DNA of 64,000 nt from Flavobacterium ranwuense (GCF_004349315.1 NZ_SMLH01000011.1:85612-149611); one strand, 5' to 3'. Counted from the stretch's first letter, positions 33,062 to 41,508 are shown. A program made the numbers and translations. The notes: a model not told the origin generated them from the sequence alone.

Positions 33062-33843
33062 AGTGTAATTGTAGTGTACAATGCCGTTTTATCTTGCAAC
33101 ATCCTGTGATGGCCAATTTTTATTTTTTGAACTCCCTTGGACAAACTGTTGAAACAGTTGTCTAATTTAGGAATCATGCCGGAATGTATCGCTTTTTCGG
33201 CTTTTAATTTGGAATATAATTCTTGATTGATGTTCTCAATTACCGAAGAATCGTCTTCGGCGTCATATAAAACGCCCGGTTTTTCGAAGCAATAATTTAA
33301 AGTGACATCAAAAACTTCCGATAAAGCAATTGCCAATTCACTGGCAATAGTATCTGCATTTGTGTTTAATAATTGTCCTTTTCCATCATGCGTAATCGCG
33401 CAAAACACCGGAACTATTCCATTTGAAAGTAACGTTTCCAATAATTGTGTGTTTACTTTTTTTACATCGCCCACAAAGCCGTAATTGATGGTTGGGTGGT
33501 TTCTTTTATCCGATTGAATTAAATTTCCATCGGCACCGGAAAATCCCATCGCATTGGTGGAATTTGCTTGTAATTGGGCAACGATATTTTTGTTGATTTG
33601 ACCTGCATAAATCATCACAACTACATCAAGCATAGCGGCATCGGTAATGCGTCTTCCATCAATCATTTGAGGAACTAAACCAATGTTTTCTGCCATTTTG
33701 GTAGCTGATTTTCCGCCGCCGTGAACGAGTACTTTGTAGCCTTCAATTTTAGAAAAGTCAAATAAAAACTGTGTTAATTCCGTTGGGTTATCAATAATGT
33801 TTCCTCCAATTTTTATAAGCGTTACCGGTTTTTTATTTTCCAT
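33058..33843 (-). CDS. argB: N-acylglutamate kinase
   Basis: Amino-acid kinase of 261 residues making N-acylglutamyl phosphate. Motifs: LIKIGGNIIDN, VLVHGGGKSATKM, DGRRITDAAMLDVV, NTNADTIASELAIAL and KLDNCFNSL near the end. It lacks the N-terminal extension of arginine-inhibited kinases, and overlaps argF' by 11 bases and argE by 4. In this pathway the substrate is probably N-succinylglutamate (inference from argF'). Confidence 0.93.
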   Translation of the reverse strand: MENKKPVTLIKIGGNIIDNPTELTQFLFDFSKIEGYKVLVHGGGKSATKMAENIGLVPQMIDGRRITDAAMLDVVVMIYAGQINKNIVAQLQANSTNAMGFSGADGNLIQSDKRNHPTINYGFVGDVKKVNTQLLETLLSNGIVPVFCAITHDGKGQLLNTNADTIASELAIALSEVFDVTLNYCFEKPGVLYDAEDDSSVIENINQELYSKLKAEKAIHSGMIPKLDNCFNSLSKGVQKIKIGHHRMLQDKTALYTTITL

Positions 33844-34780
33844 TTTCCAATATTTTTTGCAACACTAATTGTGCGGCATAGGTTCTATTATTGGCTTGTT
33901 CGATAACAATGGAGTTTTCGCTGTCGATCACTTTGTCGGTAACAATTACATTACGTCTTACCGGCAAACAATGCATAAATTTAGCGTTGTTGGTCAGTTT
34001 CATTTTATCAGCTGTTACGGTCCAGTTTGGGTCGGAATTAGTAATCTGACCATAATCGGTGTAATTGCTCCAGTTTTTGGCATAGATAAAATCAGCGTTT
34101 TCAAATGCTTTGTCTTGATCGTATTCAATCTTGGAATCTTTCGTGATTTCAGGATTCAATTCGTAACCTTCGGGATGCGTAATGACAAAATCAGCATCTT
34201 GTAACTGCATCATTTCCACAAACGAATTAGGAACTGCTTGAGGTAAAGCTTTAGGATGTGGCGCCCAAGTCAAGACTACTTTTGGTCTGTGTTCCGTTTT
34301 ATGTTCAGCCATGGTTATGGCATCAGCTAGCGATTGTAAAGGATGTCCTGTAGCACTTTCCATATTGACAACAGGCACAGTGGCATATTTTAAGAAACCC
34401 ATAAGAACGGTTTCCGCATTGTCTTTTTCTTTGTCTACCAATCCGGCAAAAGCCCTAATAGCAATGATGTCACAATATTGAGAAACTACTGCTGCCGCTT
34501 CTTTAATATGTTCCGAAGCACCAGAGTTCATGATGGCTCCGTCTTCAAACTCCAATGTCCAACCTTCGCTATTAAAATTCATCACAATAACGTTCATTCC
34601 TAAATTCAAAGCTGCTTTTTGCGTACTCAAACGCGTTCTCAAGCTGGAATTAAAAAACAACATCCCCAAGGTTTTGTTTTTACCCAGTTTTTTGTTTTTA
34701 AGTGGTTTTTTCTTGATTTTTAATGCTTGTTTCACCCATTTGTTGAGCGAATCTATGTTTTGTATGGAAATGTAGTTCAT
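33833..34780 (-). CDS. argF': N-acylornithine carbamoyltransferase (ArgF', probably succinyl-specific)
   Basis: Transcarbamylase of 315 residues acting on N-acylornithine. The carbamoyl-phosphate loop reads NSSLRTRLST instead of STRTR; the Bacteroidota-type marks are MESATGHPLQSLADAITM, LTWAPHPKALPQAVPNSF, THPEGYELNP, IYAKNWSNYTDYGQI and MHCLPVRRNVIVTD. Position 89 (SGASEHIKEA) is Ser where, as I recall, the acetyl-specific Xanthomonas enzyme has Glu92 and the succinyl-specific Bacteroides fragilis enzyme has Pro90, so N-succinylornithine is the likelier substrate. Part of the arg/pro operon. Confidence 0.93.
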   Translation of the reverse strand: MNYISIQNIDSLNKWVKQALKIKKKPLKNKKLGKNKTLGMLFFNSSLRTRLSTQKAALNLGMNVIVMNFNSEGWTLEFEDGAIMNSGASEHIKEAAAVVSQYCDIIAIRAFAGLVDKEKDNAETVLMGFLKYATVPVVNMESATGHPLQSLADAITMAEHKTEHRPKVVLTWAPHPKALPQAVPNSFVEMMQLQDADFVITHPEGYELNPEITKDSKIEYDQDKAFENADFIYAKNWSNYTDYGQITNSDPNWTVTADKMKLTNNAKFMHCLPVRRNVIVTDKVIDSENSIVIEQANNRTYAAQLVLQKILENGK

Positions 34781-34790
34781 CGTCTTATGT

Positions 34791-34846
34791 GTTTAATCGG
34801 TTATTTGTTTATTTGATTAACCGAATTGACGATTAACCGAATCAAC
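34791..34846. repeat. Operon-spacer repeat (proB-argF')
   Basis: GTTTAATCGGTTATTTGTTT, then GATTAACCGAATTGACGATT and AACCGAATC. Nearly the same sequence fills the argC-argD spacer at 38183-38240. It contains complementary GGTTAATC-type halves and can fold. Confidence 0.65.
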
Positions 34847-34851
34847 ATATT

Positions 34852-35613
34852 TTATAGAATTTTAGTAAAAGGTATTTCGTTTTTTAAGGCTTTCAAAATA
34901 AAGTTGTCTTCCAAGCCATTGACAATCCAGGTTTCGATATTGGCAGCTTTGGCGATTGCCGAAGCTTCTATTTTAGATTGCATTCCGCCAGTTCCGTGTG
35001 AAGATTTAGAATCGCCAATCTCTTTTTCCAATACTTTTAAATCGGTTACCAGAGAAATAGTTTCAGGAACTGCATCATGGATGGATGCTTTAGTGTAAAT
35101 CCCGTTTGTATTGGTAGCAATAATCAGTATATCAACATTTAATAAAACGGCGGTTAAAGCAGCTAATTTATCATTGTCTCCAAACTGAATCTCATCCGTA
35201 GCCACGGTATCATTTTCATTGATAATCGGAATGTAATTATTTTTGACCAACACATTGATGGTGTTCACAATATTTACTTTGGCTTGCTCTTTTTCGAAAT
35301 CAGAATACGAAAGCAAACATTGCGAAATCAGTAATCCTAAATCACTGAAGTTTTCATGATAAATCCGCATCAAATGAGGTTGGCCAATAGAAGCCAACGC
35401 TTGTTTTACAAAAACATCTTTGTCTTGATTTTCCAGTTTTACAAATTGTTTAGCTGCAGCAATCGCACCGGAACTCACAATGATAAACTCGTAATCCCCT
35501 TGTAAAATGGCTATTTGCATTCCAATATCTTCAATTTTTCCTCTCGAAATGTGATTGGTTTCTTTGGTTAACGTATTGCTTCCTAATTTTAATAAAATTC
35601 TTTTTTTAGCCAT
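34852..35613 (-). CDS. proB: Glutamate 5-kinase, short form
   Basis: First enzyme of proline synthesis, 253 residues. Amino-acid kinase fold: ILLKLGSNTLTKE, FIIVSSGAIAAAKQ, PIINENDTVATDEIQFGDND, and GTGGMQSKIEASAIA. The C-terminal PUA domain of E. coli-type ProB (about 367 residues) is absent, a natural short form. It lies in the arginine operon with proA upstream. Confidence 0.93.
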   Translation of the reverse strand: MAKKRILLKLGSNTLTKETNHISRGKIEDIGMQIAILQGDYEFIIVSSGAIAAAKQFVKLENQDKDVFVKQALASIGQPHLMRIYHENFSDLGLLISQCLLSYSDFEKEQAKVNIVNTINVLVKNNYIPIINENDTVATDEIQFGDNDKLAALTAVLLNVDILIIATNTNGIYTKASIHDAVPETISLVTDLKVLEKEIGDSKSSHGTGGMQSKIEASAIAKAANIETWIVNGLEDNFILKALKNEIPFTKIL

Positions 35614-35615
35614 TT

Positions 35616-35748
35616 TTTAACCGCAAAGTGCGTAAAGTTAATTTTCAAACGTAACGGTCTTAAACGCTAAGTTCGCAAAGTGTTGTGTTAATATTCTGAA
35701 TCCTTTTTTTTTAATCTTTCGACTTTATGACTTTCGACTTTACGACTA
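35616..35748. repeat. Repeat-rich proA-proB spacer
   Basis: Contains ACCGCAAAGTGCGTAAAG and CGCTAAGTTCGCAAAG words (35621-35681) and a CGACTTTATGACTTTCGACT run (35718-35737) of the kind seen at 7380-7466 and 45522-45650. No ORF. Confidence 0.55.
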
Positions 35749-36945
35749 TTATCTCGTTTGTCCATTCCCGTAAATATACCACTTATTAGTAACTAAATGT
35801 TGCAAACCAATTGGTCCACGTTGATGTAATTTGTCTGTGCTTATCGCTAATTCGCCACCTAAACCAAATTGTCCTCCATCAGTGAATCGTGTAGAAGCGT
35901 TTTGATAAACGGCTGCCGTATCTACATTTTCCATGAATTCCTGTGCAGTTTCATTATTTTCGGTGATAATCGAAGCCGAATGTCCTCCACAATATTTGTT
36001 TATTTTGTCAATCGCTTCTTGATCCGAATTGGTTGTTCCAATAACAATTTTATAATCTAAAAACTCTTCGTACCAAATTAAATCCGATTCGATCTGAGGA
36101 ACATCTGTTGCTCTGGAAATACTTTCATCTCCTAAAACAGTTACGTTTCTTTGTTGTAATTCCTGAACTATATTGATGGCAAAAGCTTCCCAATTTTCAA
36201 GATTTGTATCAATTAAAACTTTATCTAAAGCATTACAAACTGATATGTTTGAGGTTTTTCCGTTGATGATAATATCGAGAGCCTTTTTCAAATCGGCCTC
36301 TTTATTTACATACACAAAATTGTTTCCTCTACCGCTTATAATTACCGGGCAAGTGGCATGTTTTTTTACAAAAGCAATCAATTTCTCACCACCACGAGGA
36401 ACGATTAAATCTACTTTTTGTGTTGGTTTCTCCAAAAATGCCTGCGTTTCTTCCCGATTGTAATTTAAGTATTCCACCCATTCTGTAGCAACATTATTTT
36501 CTTTCAAAGCTTGATGCCACAAATCCACAATTTTCAAGTTGGACTGCAAGGATTCTTTCCCACCTTTTAACAAAATTTTATTTCCGGATTTAAAAGCGAT
36601 TCCACCAGCTTCAACAGTAACATCAGGTCTGGATTCATAAATAATCATTATGGTTCCAAAAGCCGCTGTTTTATTGATGATTTTCATTCCGTTTTCATGG
36701 TCGAAATTAAAACGCTCCACGCCAATAGGATCTTCTTGACTTGCTAATTGTTGCATGGATAAAATCATGCCGTCAATTTTGGCATCATCAACCAATAAAC
36801 GTTTTTCCATGGCCAAGTCATCTCCAGAATAATTAGAAAGGTCTTGCTGATTTATAGTCTTAAGATTGGCTCTTTCTTCTTCAAGAAGTTCGGCCATGCG
36901 ACTTAAAACTGCATTTCGTTTTTCTATTGGTAATAAATGGTTCAT
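35749..36945 (-). CDS. proA: Glutamate-5-semialdehyde dehydrogenase
   Basis: Second enzyme of proline synthesis (glutamyl phosphate reductase), 398 residues. Aldehyde-dehydrogenase fold with GTIMIIYESRPDVTVEA, LKGGKESLQSN, the catalytic Cys in TSNISVCNALDKVL, and ASTRFTDGGQFGLGGELAIS. Placed between argD and proB, showing that proline and arginine branches from glutamate share one transcript. Confidence 0.95.
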   Translation of the reverse strand: MNHLLPIEKRNAVLSRMAELLEEERANLKTINQQDLSNYSGDDLAMEKRLLVDDAKIDGMILSMQQLASQEDPIGVERFNFDHENGMKIINKTAAFGTIMIIYESRPDVTVEAGGIAFKSGNKILLKGGKESLQSNLKIVDLWHQALKENNVATEWVEYLNYNREETQAFLEKPTQKVDLIVPRGGEKLIAFVKKHATCPVIISGRGNNFVYVNKEADLKKALDIIINGKTSNISVCNALDKVLIDTNLENWEAFAINIVQELQQRNVTVLGDESISRATDVPQIESDLIWYEEFLDYKIVIGTTNSDQEAIDKINKYCGGHSASIITENNETAQEFMENVDTAAVYQNASTRFTDGGQFGLGGELAISTDKLHQRGPIGLQHLVTNKWYIYGNGQTR

Positions 36946-36980
36946 TAGTTTTTGGTTTTACTATTTTAGAAAAAAAATCT

Positions 36981-37028
36981 AAACATATAAGTCATATAAG
37001 TTTACGAGCTCACATGACTTACATGTTT
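36981..37028. promoter_or_regulatory. Long hairpin in the argD-proA spacer
   Basis: AAACATATAAGTCAT pairs with ATGACTTACATGTTT over 15 positions with one mismatch around an 18-base loop. No T-run follows the stem, so an RNA-processing or partial attenuation role is likelier than full termination. Confidence 0.5.
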
Positions 37029-37036
37029 GAAAAAAA

Positions 37037-38173
37037 TCATTTCAATTCTGCCAATGTTTCTTTTAAAGCTATAATAAAGGTGTCAATTGCTTCTTTCTTG
37101 ATTGTCAATGGTGGAAGAATTCTTAATAAGTTTTTATTATTAGCATTTCCTGTGAAAATATGTTTGTCGATAATCATTTTTTTACGAAGTGTACTTACGT
37201 CAAAATCAAATTCTACACCTAGCATTAATCCTCTTCCTTTTACTTGGATAACTTCAGGAACTTCTTTGATTGCTTCTAAAAAATAGGCGTAAACGTCGTT
37301 TACGTTATCCATTAATTTTTGGCTTTCAATCACATCCAAAACAGCAATTCCAGCAGCACAAGCCAAATGGTTTCCACCAAAAGTAGTTCCCAATAATCCA
37401 TAACTCGCTGTGAATTTTGGAGAAATCAAGATTCCGCCAATAGGAAATCCGTTACCCATTCCTTTCGCCAGACAAATAATATCTGCTTTGATGTTATGGT
37501 GTTGGTGTGCAAAAAACTTTCCGCTTCTTCCGTATCCTGATTGAACTTCGTCCAAAATCAAAACGACATCGTAAGCCTCGCATAGTTTTTCTAATGCCTG
37601 AAAAAATTCAGTTGTTCCTTGATCTAAACCGCCAACTCCTTGAATTCCTTCAATAATAACAGAAGAAACATCTCCTTTTTTTAGTTCATTTTCTACCAAC
37701 TCGATGTTATTCAAGGGCAAAAAAGTAACGATTTGTTGAGCATTGATTGGCGCAACAATTTTTTTGTTATCTGTAACCGCAACTGCCGCCGAAGTTCTTC
37801 CGTGAAAGGAATTATCAAAAGCAATTACTCTTGTTTTATTGTTGTGAAAAGAGGCTAATTTCAAGGCGTTTTCATTGGCTTCAGCTCCAGAACTGCACAA
37901 GAATAAAGTATAGTCTTCCAATCCTGAAAGTTTCCCTAATTTGGCTGCTAATTCTACTTGTAGTGGATTCTGAATCGCATTAGAATAAAAACCAATCTTA
38001 TCCAATTGATTTTTTAATTTGGTAACATAATCAGGTTGGGTGTGTCCAATGGAAATTACTCCATGACCACCATATAAATCTAAATATTCCACACCGTTTT
38101 CATCTGTAATAGTGCAATCCAGCGCTTTTACAGGAGTGATGTTGTATAAAGGGTAAACGTCAAATAAGTTCAT
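37037..38173 (-). CDS. argD: N-acylornithine aminotransferase (aspartate aminotransferase family)
   Basis: PLP enzyme of 378 residues of the class III aminotransferases, converting N-acylglutamate semialdehyde to N-acylornithine. Marks: YGGHGVISIGHTQPDYV, FLCSSGAEANENALKLA, NSFHGRTSAAVAVTD, LILDEVQSGYGRSG and the PLP Lys in CLAKGMGNGFPIGG. Located between argC and proA in the operon, with hairpin-forming spacers on both sides. Confidence 0.94.
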   Translation of the reverse strand: MNLFDVYPLYNITPVKALDCTITDENGVEYLDLYGGHGVISIGHTQPDYVTKLKNQLDKIGFYSNAIQNPLQVELAAKLGKLSGLEDYTLFLCSSGAEANENALKLASFHNNKTRVIAFDNSFHGRTSAAVAVTDNKKIVAPINAQQIVTFLPLNNIELVENELKKGDVSSVIIEGIQGVGGLDQGTTEFFQALEKLCEAYDVVLILDEVQSGYGRSGKFFAHQHHNIKADIICLAKGMGNGFPIGGILISPKFTASYGLLGTTFGGNHLACAAGIAVLDVIESQKLMDNVNDVYAYFLEAIKEVPEVIQVKGRGLMLGVEFDFDVSTLRKKMIIDKHIFTGNANNKNLLRILPPLTIKKEAIDTFIIALKETLAELK

Positions 38174-38182
38174 TTTTTTAAA

Positions 38183-38240
38183 GTTTAATCGGTTAATGGG
38201 TTATTTGTTTAATCGATTAACCGAATTAACGATTTACCAA
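38183..38240. repeat. Operon-spacer repeat (argC-argD)
   Basis: GTTTAATCGGTTAATGGGTT, then GTTTAATCGATTAACCGAAT and TAACGATTTACC. Matches 34791-34846 closely. Confidence 0.65.
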
Positions 38241-38248
38241 ATAAATAT

Positions 38249-39226
38249 CTAAAACCCGCTTGGTTTCAAATGTAATCCTGTGGTTTCATCCAATCCAAAC
38301 ATCAAATTCATGTTTTGAATGGCTTGCCCCGAGGCTCCTTTTGTTAAATTATCAATTACTGAAGTAATCAATAACCGGTTTCCTTTTTTCATTAAACTAA
38401 TAATACACTTGTTCGTTTGAACCACTTGTTTCATGTTGATTCCAGTAGTCGTAACAGTTACAAAAGGTTGGTCTTTGTAAAAAGCCTCGTATTTCGCAAC
38501 TACATCTTCTAGACTTTCTTCGATTGTTGTGTATAATGTTGCAAAAATTCCTCTTGCAAAATCACCTCTGTTGGGTACAAAAATCAATTCGTTTGTATAA
38601 TCCGCTTGCAATTGGTTTACACTTTGGTTTATTTCGCCCAAATGTTGGTGTTCAAAAGCTTTATAATGCGACATATTATTCGATCTCCAACTAAAATGCG
38701 TTGTTTCTGAAGGTGAAACTCCAGCTCCTGTACTTCCAGTTGTGGCATTGATATGAACGTCAGTCGTAAGCATTTCGTTTTTTGCCAATGGTAATAATGC
38801 CAACTGAATCGCTGTTGCAAAACAACCTGGATTGGCTATAAATTGTGCGTTTTTGATAACCGCTTTATTCAATTCAGGTAGTCCGTAAACGAATTTTTTT
38901 CCATCAAAAATTTCGTCTTTGTGCAATCTGAAATCATTTCCTAAATCGATAATTTTGGTATGGTTTGCAAATTGATTTTGCTCTAAAAATGATTTTGATT
39001 TACCATGTCCTAAGCACAAGAAAACAACATTCACATTTGGATTTACAGTATCGGTAAAATTCATTTCGATATCGCCCATCAAATCATGATGCGCAACCGA
39101 AAGTTGTTTTCCAGCGTTTGTCGTGCTGTAAACAAAATCAATCGTTGCATTGGGATGAAACATCAATATTCTGATAAGTTCCCCCGCAGTGTAACCCGAA
39201 CCACCAATTATTCCAATATTAATCAT
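38249..39226 (-). CDS. argC: N-acyl-gamma-glutamyl-phosphate reductase
   Basis: NADPH-dependent reductase of 325 residues. N-terminal GIIGGSGYTAGELIRIL, then VVFLCLGHGKS, catalytic Cys in ANPGCFATAIQLAL, and FVPNRGDFARGIFATLY. Its start overlaps argG by 8 bases, so they are co-translated. The usual acetyl name is retained by family; the substrate may be the succinyl form here. Confidence 0.95.
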   Translation of the reverse strand: MINIGIIGGSGYTAGELIRILMFHPNATIDFVYSTTNAGKQLSVAHHDLMGDIEMNFTDTVNPNVNVVFLCLGHGKSKSFLEQNQFANHTKIIDLGNDFRLHKDEIFDGKKFVYGLPELNKAVIKNAQFIANPGCFATAIQLALLPLAKNEMLTTDVHINATTGSTGAGVSPSETTHFSWRSNNMSHYKAFEHQHLGEINQSVNQLQADYTNELIFVPNRGDFARGIFATLYTTIEESLEDVVAKYEAFYKDQPFVTVTTTGINMKQVVQTNKCIISLMKKGNRLLITSVIDNLTKGASGQAIQNMNLMFGLDETTGLHLKPSGF

Positions 39227-40412
39227 GTGTCAGTTTATTTACAGATGAAAATATGTTTTGCGCATTTCCAAGAATTTTGATAAATCCTTTAGCATCATCT
39301 GATGTCCAAGCGTTGTTCATTTCTCCATATTGTCCAAAACCGGTATTCATTAAATCATTTTCAGATTCAATTCCGTCCAATGTAAAGTGATATGGTTTTA
39401 GCGAAACGATAACGGTACCGTTTACAGTCGTTTGAGTGTCTTCTAGGAAAGCCTCAATGTTTCTCATTACAGGGTCTAGAAATTGTCCTTCATGAAACAA
39501 CATTCCGTACCAGTTCCCCAGTTGTTCTTTCCAGTATTGCTGCCATTTACCCAGTGTATGTTTCTCTAATAAATGGTGTGCTTTGATGATGATTAAAGGT
39601 GCAGCGGCTTCAAAGCCAACTCTTCCTTTAATTCCGATAATGGTATCGCCCACATGCGTGTCTCTACCTATAGCGTAAGCGTTTGCCAGTTTTTCTAATG
39701 CAACGATATTTTTTGTTGGGGTGTCCAATGTCCCGTTGATGCCGACTAATTGTCCTTTTTCAAATTGTAGTGTCACTTTCTCTTCACCCGTTTTTTGCAA
39801 TTGAGAAGGGTATGCTTCACTTGGTAAAGATTGATTTGATGTCAATGTTTCTTTACCACCTACGCTTGTTCCCCACAATCCTTTATTAATGGAATATTGT
39901 GCTTTTTCCCAAGAATAATGGACTCCATTTTTAGATAAATAATCCACTTCTTCCTGTCTGGATAATTTTAAATCTCTGATTGGAGTAATGATTTCAATTT
40001 CGGGTGCAATGGTTTGGAAAATTAAATCAAAACGAATTTGGTCATTTCCTGCACCGGTACTTCCGTGGGCGATTGCTTCTGCACCTACAGATTTTGCATA
40101 TTTAATTGCTTCGATAGCTTGAAAAACACGTTCTGCACTTACAGATAATGGATAGGTATTGTTTTTTAATACATTTCCATAAATCAAATATTTAATGGCT
40201 TTGTCATAATATTTATCTACAATGGTAAGATTTGCATGTTGTGCACTTCCTAATTCGTAGGCTCTTTCTTCAATAGCGGCTAGTTCCTCTTCATCAAATC
40301 CGCCTGTATTTATAAGAACGGTGTGAACTTCATATCCTTTTTCGTTTTTTAAATATTTTAGGCAATATGAGGTATCTAATCCTCCACTATAAGCTAATAC
40401 AACTTTTTTCAT
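39219..40412 (-). CDS. argG: Argininosuccinate synthase
   Basis: ATP-dependent ligase of 397 residues joining citrulline and aspartate. N-terminal VVLAYSGGLDTSYCLKYL carries the PP-loop, followed by AIAHGSTGAGNDQIRFD and the synthase body. Family members of this Bacteroidota branch are slightly shorter than the enteric form. It follows the GNAT gene by 4 bases and overlaps argC. Confidence 0.95.
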   Translation of the reverse strand: MKKVVLAYSGGLDTSYCLKYLKNEKGYEVHTVLINTGGFDEEELAAIEERAYELGSAQHANLTIVDKYYDKAIKYLIYGNVLKNNTYPLSVSAERVFQAIEAIKYAKSVGAEAIAHGSTGAGNDQIRFDLIFQTIAPEIEIITPIRDLKLSRQEEVDYLSKNGVHYSWEKAQYSINKGLWGTSVGGKETLTSNQSLPSEAYPSQLQKTGEEKVTLQFEKGQLVGINGTLDTPTKNIVALEKLANAYAIGRDTHVGDTIIGIKGRVGFEAAAPLIIIKAHHLLEKHTLGKWQQYWKEQLGNWYGMLFHEGQFLDPVMRNIEAFLEDTQTTVNGTVIVSLKPYHFTLDGIESENDLMNTGFGQYGEMNNAWTSDDAKGFIKILGNAQNIFSSVNKLTHD

Positions 40413-40416
40413 GATA

Positions 40417-41034
40417 TTATTTTTTTAAGAACAAGGCTTCTTTAATTGATTTTAATCGGTTTAATACTCTGACGTTAAATGGGTGTTTAGGCGGGTCTTT
40501 AGGTTTTTCTTTTGGATCATAAAGCATCCCGGTACACAAGCACATTTTGTTGTCTTTACTTTTTAGGATTTCGTAATTGGTACAGGTTTGACATCCTTTC
40601 CAAAAACTGGGATCGCTGGTCAATTCTGAAAAAGGAACTGGTTTGTATCCCAAATCGGAATTTATTTTCATCACTGCTAAACCAGTTGTGATTCCAAATA
40701 CTTTAGCTTCTGGATATTTTTCTAATGAATAATCAAAAACAAATGATTTGATTTTTTTTGCTAAACCTAAATTTCTGTAATCAGGATGTACAATCAACCC
40801 GGAATGTGCTACAAACTTCCCGTGTTGCCAACTTTCGATATAGCAAAAACCGGCAAATTTTCCATTGTCTAATGCAATGACGGCATCTTTGCTTTCCATC
40901 TTTTTTTGGATGTATTCAGGAGTTCTTTTAGCAATCCCAGTACCTCTCAATAAGGCAGACGATTCAATAGTATCGCATATTTCCTGCGAATACTTATAGT
41001 GTTCTTCCTGAGTTACAATGATAGAAATGTTCAT
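40417..41034 (-). CDS. GNAT N-acyltransferase heading the arginine operon (candidate N-acylglutamate synthase)
   Basis: First structural gene of the operon, 205 residues. A GNAT fold is visible with AGFCYIESW, HSGLIVHPDYRNLGLAKKIK (acyl-CoA loop, RNLG variant) and VFGITTGLAVMKINSDLGY. After the fold comes an unusual cysteine-rich tail, CQTCTNYEI followed by CLCTG, a possible metal site. No other gene in the operon makes N-acylglutamate, so by exclusion this is the likely first enzyme; the related gene leading the Bacteroides arg cluster is, as I recall, the N-succinylglutamate synthase. No ArgA/ArgJ homologue is visible. Confidence 0.75.
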   Translation of the reverse strand: MNISIIVTQEEHYKYSQEICDTIESSALLRGTGIAKRTPEYIQKKMESKDAVIALDNGKFAGFCYIESWQHGKFVAHSGLIVHPDYRNLGLAKKIKSFVFDYSLEKYPEAKVFGITTGLAVMKINSDLGYKPVPFSELTSDPSFWKGCQTCTNYEILKSKDNKMCLCTGMLYDPKEKPKDPPKHPFNVRVLNRLKSIKEALFLKK

Positions 41035-41267
41035 TTCAAGAGATTATTTGAGTTAAAAAATGAGTTGTAAGTTTGTTTTAAAATACATTCTCCGTTCCCT
41101 TGAATTAAAAAACTAAAATACGAATTTATAATCCAATAAATTGAATAACAATATATTAGTAATAAAGGTATGATAATTTTGGAATATAGTATTCCAATGG
41201 AAAATAGTGGTAATTTCAAAACGGAAAAAATGAAAAATGAATAAAGATACGAAACAGCTTTTGGGTA

Positions 41268-41354
41268 CTATAGTGATAGCATCCGTACTTCGGGAGAAGT
41301 AGTGGGTCTGTTTGTCCGTGACAAAGAAGTTATATGTAAACTTGTTTTATTCAT
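41268..41354 (-). CDS. Leader peptide of the arginine operon, 28 codons (candidate attenuator)
   Basis: A short ATG-to-TAG frame on the minus strand starting 5 bases after a -7 box, so its mRNA would be nearly leaderless. The peptide begins MNKTSLHITSLSRTNRP and ends VRMLSL, with arginine codons CGG, AGA and CGG at positions 13, 16 and 24. The coding end and what follows can fold: ACTTC-TCCC-GAAGT, then TGCTAT-CACT-ATAGTA extended by GG/CC. This geometry fits ribosome-position attenuation, with the operon's first gene starting 233 bases after the stop. Confidence 0.6.
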   Translation of the reverse strand: MNKTSLHITSLSRTNRPTTSPEVRMLSL

Positions 41355-41359
41355 TGGTG

Positions 41360-41387
41360 CAAAAGTACACATATTTTTATAACACAA
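41360..41387 (-). promoter_or_regulatory. Promoter of the arginine operon
   Basis: Minus strand: TTG (41387-41385), 17-base spacer, TACTTTTG (41367-41360). Both match the Bacteroidota consensus exactly. Transcription would start around 41354, giving a roughly 320-base leader before the GNAT gene. Confidence 0.7.
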
Positions 41388-41442
41388 CACTAATTTTGTG
41401 TTTTGTAACAAAATTTTAATGTATTGTTGATTTTTTTAAATT

Positions 41443-41481
41443 AAAAAAACTCCTTGATAGGTTTAAGTATCAAGGAGTTTT
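41443..41481 (-). terminator. Terminator of the lipoprotein gene
   Basis: Stem CTCCTTGATA with TATCAAGGAG, minus-strand T-run of seven, right after the lipoprotein stop at 41509. It isolates the arginine operon promoter. Confidence 0.85.
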
Positions 41482-41508
41482 ATGAAATTAGGATTGATTT
41501 TTATAGTA

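Noticed and set aside
41031..41219. A 62-codon minus-strand frame between the leader peptide and the GNAT gene
   Set aside because: Low-complexity, Ile/Leu/Tyr-rich translation of AT-rich leader DNA, overlapping the GNAT start; the 28-codon frame upstream is better placed.
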